From positions 620,001 to 684,000 of the forward strand of contig NZ_BMFT01000001.1 of NCBI RefSeq assembly GCF_014639155.1: a stretch of DNA of 64,000 nucleotides, read 5' to 3'. A program made the position numbers and the translations under genes. Each line of letters starts with the position of its first letter. The stretch's first letter is position 1. Shown one piece after another: positions 36,942 to 46,100 of this stretch. Under the pieces are notes generated by a model. That model had not been told where the DNA came from and made no database searches. It was given only the letters and a program-made list of their open reading frames with translations. The stretch comes from Paenibacillus segetis. Its GTDB lineage: Bacteria > Bacillota > Bacilli > Paenibacillales > Paenibacillaceae.

Positions 36942-37590
36942 TCGTTATATTTACTACAAGCTGAAAGAGGCCTTTACGGGAACCTCTGAAGTAGATTATT
37001 GATACTTAATCATGTACTTTGATACCTTAATAACCTTCTCTATTAAATTCATACTCTTTCCCTATTGGCATATATTTACTTTTATGTTAAAACTTTTATA
37101 AGACTATCAAAGATTTTAATTTACCTCGACTTGACCCAATATTAACTTTCGCCGCTAAGTTATAAAAAATCCATATTCGATCTGGTACCTCCGGCAAATA
37201 CATCTAATCAATCAGATCAGAATCCTTCTCAATAAATCCACTGCACCCTTTAATCATAGCTCTCTTATGGCACGGCACAACTTCGGGTCACTAGTTCCTT
37301 TCTCCTAAGAAGGCGTTCTCTATATTTCGATGAAAACTATTTATCCATTAACCCTGGTGAAGAAATATAAGCAATTGTCGTTCCTGTTGTTTGTTATAAC
37401 TTAGCCATATCCGCGCTCCACAATCTCGCATTGGCTTGTAATTTCGCATTCTATGCCACCCTGGTATCCATCTATCATTCTATGGAACTTTGAATGCGAT
37501 TACATAGATTTGCTAGCGAAAGGAGAGATATGTCGTTTTTTCTCAGGTCTGACGAACCTATAAACCCAAATTGAACGGAGAGTGATTAGA
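36942..37590. other. Long non-coding stretch before the chitinase gene
   Basis: About 650 AT-rich bases with no open frame that I can assign and no recognisable gene remnant. It holds a cre-like site at 37491-37504 and presumably the chitinase promoter. The region begins exactly where the duplicated FMN reductase block ends. Confidence 0.6.
37491..37504 (+). promoter_or_regulatory. cre-like site (CcpA) upstream of the chitinase gene
   Basis: TGAATGCGATTACA, one mismatch from TGWAANCGNTNWCA, 87 bases before the start codon. Carbon catabolite control of a chitinase would be expected. Confidence 0.5.
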
Positions 37591-39942
37591 TTGAAAAAGG
37601 TCAAAAAGGTTAGTGTTATCATGCTTCTCGTCCTCATCATGGTATTCTCAGCTATACCATTAACTGCCTTCGGTGCTGCACCTTGGGCGCCTAATACAGC
37701 CTATAAAACAGGCGATCTCGTTACCTATGGAACTGACACCTATAGTTGTGTGCAAGGACATACCTCTCTCGTTGGATGGGAACCGCCAAACGTCCCTGCA
37801 CTTTGGAGCAAACAAGCGGCACCTGCCGACCCGCAGCCACCGACTGCTCCAACGAATGTTATGGCTAGCAATATAACAACAGAATCCGTTACCCTTAGTT
37901 GGACGGCATCTACCGATAATGTCGGTGTTACAGGCTATGACGTCTATAACGGAACGACACTTGCAGGTTCAACTACAACCACAACGTTCACCGTTTCAAG
38001 CTTAACTCCAAGTACAACCTATTCCTTCACTGTTAAAGCGAAAGATGCTGCGGGTAACATTTCCACTGCAAGCTCATCTGTAAACGCTACAACATTGGCT
38101 ATTGTTCCGGATACCCAGCCTCCGACAGCACCAACGAATATAACAACCAGCAACGTGACAAGTAATTCGGTTACATTAAACTGGACGGCTTCAACGGATA
38201 ATGTGGGTGTTAAAGGTTATGATGTGTACAAGGATTCCGCGCTTGCCGGATCTTCGACAAGTACTTCCTATATAGTGACGGGTTTGAGTGCTAGTACCGC
38301 ATACACGTTCACGATCACAGCGAAAGATGAGGCAGGTAATGTATCAGTAGCCAGCGCACCTGTCAGCGTAACGACAGGCGCAGCAGACACGGTGCCACCA
38401 ACGGCACCGACAAACTTAGCGGCACCTACAATAACTGCAAGCTCTGTATCATTAAGCTGGACCGTTTCGACAGACAACGTCGGCGTCAAAGGCTACGATG
38501 TATATAATGGTACGACACTTGCTGGCTCTTCGAATACAACATCCTACACGGTTACAGGTTTAGCTCCGAATACCGCGTACACTTTTACTGTAAAAGCAAA
38601 GGATGATGCGGGTAATGTTTCCGCTGCCAGCAATGCACTCACCGTTACAACACTTCCTCAAAATCCATCGCAATATGAGATTATCGGCTACTTCCCAAGC
38701 TGGGCTGCTTACAATACACCGTCCTTTACGCCTGCTAATATTGATGCAACAAAAGTAACTGTCATCAACTATGCATTCCTTGATATCTGCTGGAACGGCA
38801 GACATGGCAATCCTTCTACAAGCTCGGATAATCCAAATCCAAATACTTGGACCTGTCAAAACGGCGATGGCACTCCAAATAATGCTCCGAACGGTTCTAT
38901 CGTGCTTGGAGATCCAATGACTGACGGTACGGCAGATGGCGGATACAACCAATTGGTTAAGGCTAGACAGCTTAAGAACACGAATCCAAATCTTAAATTA
39001 TTCGCTTCTGTCGGCGGTTGGACATGGTCCAATCAATTCTCCAACACGGCGAATGATCCTGTTACTAGAGGCAACTTTGCTACTTCTGCCGTGAATTTCT
39101 TGCGTCAATATCAATTCGATGGCATCGACATCGATTGGGAATACCCGAACAGCATCGGCGTACCTTGCGCGTCGGGTCAAACCTGCCAACGTACAGCTGA
39201 CAAGGCGAACTACATCCTTCTACTCCAAACGCTTCGCCAAGCTCTTGATACGGCTGGACAACAGGATGGCAAACACTACTATATTACGATTGCTTCCAGC
39301 GCTAACTCCAGCTTCCTTGCTGATGCAGGCGGCACCAATAACTGGTTATCAAAAGCTGCACAGTATTTGGACTGGATCAACATCATGACCTACGACTACT
39401 ATGGTCCATGGGATGCTACAAGCGGCATCGTATCACCACTGTATAACGACCCTGCCAACACAAATGGCAACAGCCAATTCAACATCAATTCCACAGTAAC
39501 CAACTACTTGAATAAAGGCATCCCTGCCAATAAGATTACCGTAGGCGAACCATTCTATGGCTATGGCTGGACTGGATGTAACGCAGGTCCAAATAACAAC
39601 GGATTGTATCAAAGCTGTACTGGTGCAGCCACGGGTGGTTCAGACGGCTCGACGTATGACTTTGCCTACCTGCAAAGTACCGGCATACTGTCTGCTGATT
39701 CCACAGGTAAATATACCGTTGCAGGGCAAGGTTATACCCGCTATTGGAACAGCGTGACGCAAACGCCATTCCTTTATAATCCAACTACGAAAATCTTTGT
39801 TACGTATGATGATGAGCAATCCATTCATTTGAAAAATGAGTTTATCAAAACCAAAGGTTTACGCGGTGCGATGTTCTGGGAATTAAACGCTGACAAAAAC
39901 CGCTCATTGCAAACTGTCGTGTCTAATGACTTACCTCATTAA
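37591..39942 (+). CDS. Secreted chitinase, GH18 with chitin-binding and three FN3 domains
   Basis: A 783-residue exported enzyme. Signal peptide about 1-29 (AFGA cut); a type-3 chitin-binding module (about 30-78, WAPNTAYKTGDLVTYG); three fibronectin III domains (about 85-355), each beginning PPTAPTN; and a GH18 barrel (about 365-780) with catalytic FDGIDIDWEYP and MTYDYYG. The barrel is chitinase A1/D-like. TTG at 37591 is chosen from GGAG ten bases upstream; a GTG nine bases earlier lies too close to it. The catalytic part uses more C-ending codons than its neighbours. Confidence 0.93.
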   Translation: MKKVKKVSVIMLLVLIMVFSAIPLTAFGAAPWAPNTAYKTGDLVTYGTDTYSCVQGHTSLVGWEPPNVPALWSKQAAPADPQPPTAPTNVMASNITTESVTLSWTASTDNVGVTGYDVYNGTTLAGSTTTTTFTVSSLTPSTTYSFTVKAKDAAGNISTASSSVNATTLAIVPDTQPPTAPTNITTSNVTSNSVTLNWTASTDNVGVKGYDVYKDSALAGSSTSTSYIVTGLSASTAYTFTITAKDEAGNVSVASAPVSVTTGAADTVPPTAPTNLAAPTITASSVSLSWTVSTDNVGVKGYDVYNGTTLAGSSNTTSYTVTGLAPNTAYTFTVKAKDDAGNVSAASNALTVTTLPQNPSQYEIIGYFPSWAAYNTPSFTPANIDATKVTVINYAFLDICWNGRHGNPSTSSDNPNPNTWTCQNGDGTPNNAPNGSIVLGDPMTDGTADGGYNQLVKARQLKNTNPNLKLFASVGGWTWSNQFSNTANDPVTRGNFATSAVNFLRQYQFDGIDIDWEYPNSIGVPCASGQTCQRTADKANYILLLQTLRQALDTAGQQDGKHYYITIASSANSSFLADAGGTNNWLSKAAQYLDWINIMTYDYYGPWDATSGIVSPLYNDPANTNGNSQFNINSTVTNYLNKGIPANKITVGEPFYGYGWTGCNAGPNNNGLYQSCTGAATGGSDGSTYDFAYLQSTGILSADSTGKYTVAGQGYTRYWNSVTQTPFLYNPTTKIFVTYDDEQSIHLKNEFIKTKGLRGAMFWELNADKNRSLQTVVSNDLPH

Positions 39943-40022
39943 TACGATTAGCTGTATTTTATATGGTTGAGTGCTATGAAGTGTCGAAGAGATGCTTAAA
40001 AGCAAAGTGAGTAACTAATTCC

Positions 40023-40052
40023 TAAGCATATTATTGAGACGAGAGGCGAGGG
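40023..40052 (+). repeat. Copy of the 3' end of the beta-glucosidase gene
   Basis: Thirty bases identical to 34666-34695, the codons for KHIIETRGEG near the end of the GH1 gene, and followed by a variant of its stop (GTTATAAG against TTGTAAG). No further similarity upstream. It marks a duplication or recombination end point just before FMN reductase copy 2. Confidence 0.88.
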
Positions 40053-40087
40053 TTGTAAGCTCGATTGAGGATTTGAACATATTAAAG

Positions 40088-40133
40088 AAGAGGCATCCAA
40101 TGAGTTCAAGAACTCTTTGGATGCCTTTTCTTT
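40088..40133. terminator. Terminator before FMN reductase copy 2
   Basis: AGGCATCCAA / TTGGATGCCT with inner GAGTTC / GAACTC, then TTTTC. Convergent position; it may be the original terminator of the beta-glucosidase gene. Confidence 0.8.
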
Positions 40134-40153
40134 GTGTGCAGAACAATTTGATA

Positions 40154-40693
40154 TTAACGCAAAGTTTTCAATGCACCGCTCCAAGCAATGACTTGGTCAA
40201 GCATGCCATTCACATTGGTCAGGTGAAGATCAGCTGGTTTGAACACAGTTCCGTTCTCAAAATCAGTGAATAGTGACAATGCCGGATGTACACGAACGTC
40301 TGCTACGGATAGTTCTCCCAAGATTCCACGAAGATGTTCAGCTGCGCGAGCGCCACCTACGGAGCCATAACTTACGATCCCTGCCGCCTTATTGTTCCAA
40401 GCATCACGTGCATAATCAAGTGCGTTCTTCAATGATGCTGAAATACTGTGGTTGTATTCTTGAACGATAAATACAAAGCCATCCAAGCTAGCAAGTTTGG
40501 TATTCCATGCAGTTGCTTGTTCCGTAGCATCTGCTTCCCCAAGAAGTGGTAGCTTGAAGTCAGCGATATCAACGATTTCATAATTTGCATCTCCGCGCCC
40601 ATCAGCCACACTTTTTACCCATTCCCCAACTTGTGGGCTTAAGCGACCTTGGCGGGTGCTTCCTAAAATAATTCCGATGTTTAATTTTGACAT
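40154..40693 (-). CDS. NADPH-dependent FMN reductase / azoreductase-like, copy 2
   Basis: A 179-residue protein identical to the product of 36177-36716; the DNA differs at scattered silent positions. Same start logic (AGGAGGAC before the ATG at 40693). Divergent from the response-regulator gene at 41013. Two identical proteins under near-identical promoters would raise dosage or be kept alike by gene conversion. Confidence 0.92.
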   Translation of the reverse strand: MSKLNIGIILGSTRQGRLSPQVGEWVKSVADGRGDANYEIVDIADFKLPLLGEADATEQATAWNTKLASLDGFVFIVQEYNHSISASLKNALDYARDAWNNKAAGIVSYGSVGGARAAEHLRGILGELSVADVRVHPALSLFTDFENGTVFKPADLHLTNVNGMLDQVIAWSGALKTLR

Positions 40694-40917
40694 TGTTTTG
40701 TCCTCCTCAATTTTTGTTCTACCTAGTAATTTATCCAATAAGCCCAAATTTACACAACCTTCCGAAGTAAAGATTAACCAACTCCTTTGGGGTCAATGTT
40801 CAAACTTCAATGTAAGTTAGTTAACTCATATCAATTATCTTGATATTAAGTATTCTCAATGTAAGACAATAATAATCTAGTAAGTTCCTTTTGTCAAGTG
40901 ACTTTATATAAGTTAGT
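40154..40917 (-). repeat. Duplicated FMN reductase block, copy 2
   Basis: Counterpart of 36177-36941, direct orientation, about 4 kb apart. It keeps the inverted repeat ATATCAA-N5-TTGATAT at 40828-40846. The 319 bases between this gene and the next hold the copied upstream DNA and, from 40918, about 95 bases of new sequence with the promoter of the regulator gene. Confidence 0.92.
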
Positions 40918-41012
40918 ACAAACATAAAAAAATTCCTTTTTTGATGTTTGGACTTATAGTCATACGCTTGATAGAATGGAAAATAGTTGGAATGGAGGGT
41001 GCATGAGAAGAA

Positions 41013-42158
41013 ATGAAACTAAAAGTTATTATTGTAGACGATGAACGTCTTGCCTTAAGAAGAATGGAGAAATTATTAGAAGAACAGATTGAAGTCGAAG
41101 TTAGTCTTGATTTGATCGGAACTTTTGTGAATTCATATGATGCTTTAGAAGCGGCTCGACGAGAACCGCTACACTTGGCTTTTTTAGATATTGAGATGCC
41201 GGAGATTGATGGGTTTGAATTGGCTAATCGATTGCTGGAAATTCAGCCGCAGCTTCAGATTGTGTTCACTACTGCGCATCAAGAATATGCTGTGAAAGCA
41301 TTTGAGATGAATGCACTCGATTACTTGTTGAAGCCTGTAAATCAAAGTAGATTAGCTATCACTCTACAACGTGCTGCGGTATCAGCCGCGAGAACTACAG
41401 AAATCATTACAGAAACGGACAATATAAAACTATGTTTGTTGAAAAATATACATTATATAGATACGTATGGAGCGGTGCAGTCTTTTCCATGGAAGACGTT
41501 AAAAGCATGTGAGTTATTTGCTTACCTTGTATATCATCACGATAATACAGTGAATAAGCAAACGCTAATCGATTTATTATGGCCGGATCAAGATATTGAG
41601 AGATCGACTACGCAATTACATACTGCAATTTATCAGATTCGTAAAATTATAAAAGAAATTGATTTGATTTATCTTGAATTGAAATATAAAGATGGAGGAT
41701 ATAGTTTTGTATTGGGAGAATTAAAGTTGGATGTTGAAGAATGGGAGAGCCGTGTACGTCAGGCTCCTGATGTAACCTCGGATACGTTGGATCAACATTT
41801 GTCTATCATGTCGTTATACAGTGGAGATTTTCTGGAAGAACATCGATATATTTGGGCGGAGTATGAACAAGAACGGATTCGTTTGATCTGGTTGAATCAT
41901 ATGAAGCAAATCGCGGAGTGTTACTCGTCGCTTGAACAATATACAGAGGCTATGTTGTTGTACCAAAAGATTGTGGAAAGAATGCCTTATGTGGAAGACG
42001 GTTATTTTGGCTTAATGAAAATTTATTCGATATTAAATCATCAACTAGAAGTCAGAAAACAGTATCAGATCATTTCAAATAAGCTACAAGAGGAATTTGA
42101 AGTGACTCCTAGCAAGGAGTTAACAGAATGGTATCATGAATGGAGCAACAATATGTAA
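41013..42158 (+). CDS. Response regulator with winged-helix and BTAD domains
   Basis: A 381-residue protein: receiver domain (about 1-120) with VDDE acidic pair and phospho-acceptor Asp in AFLDIEMP (about 59); an OmpR/SARP-type winged helix (about 150-235, ELFAYLVYHH and TQLHTAIYQIRK); and a bacterial transcriptional activator (BTAD) TPR-like domain (about 245-375). No partner kinase lies in the neighbourhood. It is 32 bases upstream of the sortase gene and may control the sortase-adhesin genes. Confidence 0.88.
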   Translation: MKLKVIIVDDERLALRRMEKLLEEQIEVEVSLDLIGTFVNSYDALEAARREPLHLAFLDIEMPEIDGFELANRLLEIQPQLQIVFTTAHQEYAVKAFEMNALDYLLKPVNQSRLAITLQRAAVSAARTTEIITETDNIKLCLLKNIHYIDTYGAVQSFPWKTLKACELFAYLVYHHDNTVNKQTLIDLLWPDQDIERSTTQLHTAIYQIRKIIKEIDLIYLELKYKDGGYSFVLGELKLDVEEWESRVRQAPDVTSDTLDQHLSIMSLYSGDFLEEHRYIWAEYEQERIRLIWLNHMKQIAECYSSLEQYTEAMLLYQKIVERMPYVEDGYFGLMKIYSILNHQLEVRKQYQIISNKLQEEFEVTPSKELTEWYHEWSNNM

Positions 42159-42190
42159 ATCAATGTACTCATAGATAGGAATGATATATC

Positions 42191-42844
42191 ATGAAAGTGA
42201 AAGTCGTATCTATAGCGCTAATTGTTATTGGAATTCTAGTACTGTGTTATCCCAAACTCTCTGAAGTATATTATGATTATCAGCAACAAAAGCTGGTTAA
42301 GGAGTGGGAGAACAGCCTGCAGAATATTCAGAGTATTGATGAACCAACTCCTACGGATCGTGAAGCAGAGAAGTCCAGTAACGAATTGACCAATGATGGA
42401 ACGGATGACCACATTGAGGTGACAACAAAGCCTGATTTTAGTAGCTATAAGAATATGGAAGGCATTTTGGTGATCGACAAGATCGATTTGCTATTACCTA
42501 TTCTTCATGGGGCAACGAACGAGAATATGAAGACTACTGTTGCTAGTATCGTTAATACGGGGAAGGCCGGCGAAGTTGGAAACTATGCGATAGCAGGACA
42601 TCGCAATCGTACATTCGGAAGAAACTTTAATCGACTTGATGAATTAGAAATTGGAGATACGATTGAAGTTGATAACGGAGATACTCAATTTGCATATATG
42701 GTAACAGAGAAATTTCGCGTGAAGCCTGACGAAGTATGGGTATTGGAAGGTAATGACAAAGACAAAGAAATCACATTGGTCACCTGTGATCCCATGGTAA
42801 ACCCAACGCATCGCCTTATTATACAAGGAAAAATAGTAGATTAG
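42191..42844 (+). CDS. Sortase (class D-like transpeptidase)
   Basis: A 217-residue sortase: one N-terminal membrane helix, an Asp/Glu/Thr-rich stalk (about 55-85), then the beta-barrel with catalytic His in AGHRNRTFGR (about 137), Cys in TLVTC (about 199) and Arg in THRLII (about 208). It joins the Thr of an LPXTG signal to the cell wall. The next gene encodes such a substrate (LPKTG). Class assignment A versus D is uncertain. A small terminator follows at 42854-42880. Confidence 0.93.
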   Translation: MKVKVVSIALIVIGILVLCYPKLSEVYYDYQQQKLVKEWENSLQNIQSIDEPTPTDREAEKSSNELTNDGTDDHIEVTTKPDFSSYKNMEGILVIDKIDLLLPILHGATNENMKTTVASIVNTGKAGEVGNYAIAGHRNRTFGRNFNRLDELEIGDTIEVDNGDTQFAYMVTEKFRVKPDEVWVLEGNDKDKEITLVTCDPMVNPTHRLIIQGKIVD

Positions 42845-42853
42845 TCTTTATGT

Positions 42854-42880
42854 AGATCTCTTAAAAGGAGGTCTTTTTTT
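42854..42880 (+). terminator. Terminator after the sortase gene
   Basis: Short stem AGATCTC / GAGGTCT (one G-T pair) followed by seven T. It separates the sortase from the adhesin gene, so the adhesin probably has its own promoter in the 260 bases that follow. Confidence 0.65.
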
Positions 42881-43142
42881 GCTACCATAAATTCAGAATA
42901 AATTCAGTGAGATAATTTATATTTATAAGATAAATAACGACGAAAATCGACTATAGGTGGGGAATTTTGGAGTTTATTGATTGGCTGCGATTATACTGCA
43001 ATAACCTATGAGAATGGTTGTAAGGAAGGGGAATAGTTGTATTTAGAGTTCTGTACCACGGAGTACATAAGTGTTTAAATGGATTAACTTGTGAAGTTAT
43101 GGTAAATACAAAATAGATATTTATTAGGAGGTAGTTAAGCAT

Positions 43143-46100
43143 ATGAAGAAGAGATCTATAGCGGTGCTGCTGGCATTTTTGCTCGTATTTCAGATTTTTA
43201 GCTCTGCGGGGACATTGGGGATTGTGAAGGCGGCAGAAAAAACAGATAGAATATCCTTTACGAAGGTCGAACTTAGTGAGGAGAAAGATAGTGATATAAT
43301 TGCTGTGATTAAAGATGCAGTTGAAAATTACGACCCCAACTATCAGTTTTCGCTGGATAAACAAATCTATGTGAAGTATGCATGGAAGCTGGAAGGTGGG
43401 CATGATTTCTGGAAAGATGATACTTATACCTTTAATCTGCCAGAAGGTCTTAAGCTTGAAAAAGATATTACTGGTCCACTCAACGATTTTGGTACATTTA
43501 CAGCATTTAAAGATACAGGTAAAGTTGTTCTAACCTTTAATGAGAATGTCCGGGACTCGGAGGAACTAGATTCAGATGGAAGTGAAGTATTCGGAGATCT
43601 TCAATTTTGGGCCTATATAGACGATGGGAAAATTCCAGCAGGCTCAAATACGGTAGATATTGTCTTCAACAACCATCCAATCACCGTAAACGTTAAGCCG
43701 TCTGGTAACCATAATTCAGTAAACAAGACAGGAAACGTTATTTCCGATCCTGTAGAAGGAAAGGTTATTGAATGGACAATCGATGTTAATAAGAATCTGG
43801 AGAAAATTGATAATGCACAAGTGGTTGATCCAATTCCTTCAGGGTTAGAGCTATTCGGAGCGGTTACAATTGATAAGCTAAATGTAGCTCTTTCTAATGG
43901 AAATGTATCAGTTGAACCTGGTTCCACGATAACCATTGCTAATCCAACGGTTAACTCTTCCAATGAACTTACTATAAACTTTGCAGATGTTCTAAATAAT
44001 ACTGGCAGCATTGATGGAGCCTACAGAATTACTTTTAAGACAAAGATTACACAAGAAATGGACGAAGCTGCTGTACCATTCGAAAACACAGCTAAATTGA
44101 CAGGTAATAAGCCAAATAATCCTCCTATAGAGTATAAAGGTGAAGATACCGTTACAATTACCCCAGTAAAAGTATTGCAAAAAGCAGGCGGTAAATCTAA
44201 TCCAGATCATAGTATAGATTGGGAGATCAAGTACAATTTTGGTGAGAGATCTTTGACCGATCCCGTTATTACAGATTTATTCGATAACAAACATGTACTT
44301 GATGGAACTGTCAAAGTGTATGAAGTAGACGCAAATGGAAATAAAACAGGTTCTCCTGTTAATATTTTTAGCCAGTCTACTGATGTAACAAATGTAACAG
44401 GCTCTGATGAAAAAAATGGTTTTATTCTTTCACATACCGGTACTATTACAAAACCATATATTATAGAATACAAAACAAAACCTGCGTCGGATGTAACTGA
44501 AGGCTACACTGTTAACAACAATGTATTTGACAACAATGGCAAGACTGCTACTTCCTCAGGTGGAGTCTCGCAAAACTTCTATAGTAAATCCCATAGCGAA
44601 GTAGACTACAATAATAAAACCATCAAATGGACAGTTCATATTAATAAAGATAAATACAATATGACGGGTGGTGTCTACACAGATACATTCCCACTTGGTA
44701 AGAATGGCAAGCCTGCTCTTAAATTAGTGGGCAATGTTAATGTAACGAAAGATGGAAACGGACTTGATGGAACCGTTACACCAGATCAGGATGGTAAAGG
44801 TTTTACAGTAACTGGTCTTAGCGGAGAAACACATTATACCATTACGTATGTAACGACGTTTGATTTTGAGGAGTCCTCATTGGATTCTCTCATCGCTAAT
44901 TACAAAAACGTAGGTAACTTCAAGTGGGATCAAGATACAAGACCAAATAAACCAGGCACTACATTTGAAGATACTTTTACTCCAAATCCAGGGGATCACT
45001 GGCAATGGACTAACAATGGTAAAAAAGAAGGTAAGTACAGTGCTGCTACAAAAACCATCTCATGGAATATAGGTTTTAACTATGGTCAAAAGCTAATGAC
45101 GGATGCTGTTATTACAGATAAATTGACTGATATTCAGAGCTTCAATAAAGATTCCTTGAAGATTTATGAAGTTATTGTTAACAGTAATGGATCAATAACA
45201 GAAAGTGCTATCCCTGTATATGAACATGGAGTAACAAATGGATTTGTAACAGTTCAGGAGCCTTCTGCAGCTAATGAAAATACACTTAAAATTTCATTTT
45301 CTCAACTTATTAATAAACAAGCTTATATCGTGAAATTTACAACTTCAGTTGACGATCAAAAATTCGATAACAGTCACCAAACGATTTCTAATACTGCTAT
45401 TGTGTCTCATAATGATAGCAACAATGAGAAATATACATCTAGTTTGACTAACTCAGTCCAAGTGCCAAAAGCTGGAACGTATATTTCTAAAACAGGAATT
45501 TCAGAGCAAAATGATTCATCTGTCCCATCTAATAAAGATAAATATAAAATTAACTGGGAAATAAAAATTAATGAAGCACAATCAAAAATTAAAAATGTTA
45601 AGGTTTCTGATACACCAAGTGAAAACCAAATATTGCTGGGCAAAAATAACTTTAAGCTGTACAGTGCCACTTATAATAACAACAATGTATTAGAGCAGGG
45701 TTCTGAAATTGTTAATCCAGTGGAAGAAGAGAATCACATCTATAATCTGAAGATTGCAGAAGATGGTACTAGTTTTGAATTATCTTTTGTGAGAGAAATT
45801 GATTCAGCATATATTTTGAAATATTCCACTTACGTTGACGCTGAAGAAGGTACCACAGTCTCTGTATCCAATGCGGCAAAATTAACTGCAGATGACATTA
45901 AAAATTCTTCAACTACAAGTCAAGTCCCTTACAGCTTCGCACTATCAGGCGGTACTGGTAACGCTAATGCACTGACTGGTGACGTTGTAGTTAATAAAAC
46001 GGGCGATGACGGTAAACCGCTGGCTAATGTTGAATTTAAGCTTCTTCGTACTAATGGATCTACTTTGCGTACTGAAACAACTGGTCCAGATGGAAAGCTA

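Noticed and set aside
38100-38660. FN3 repeats of the chitinase considered as a recent DNA duplication
   Set aside because: The three domains differ widely at the DNA level, as is usual for FN3 linkers; no sign of recent expansion.
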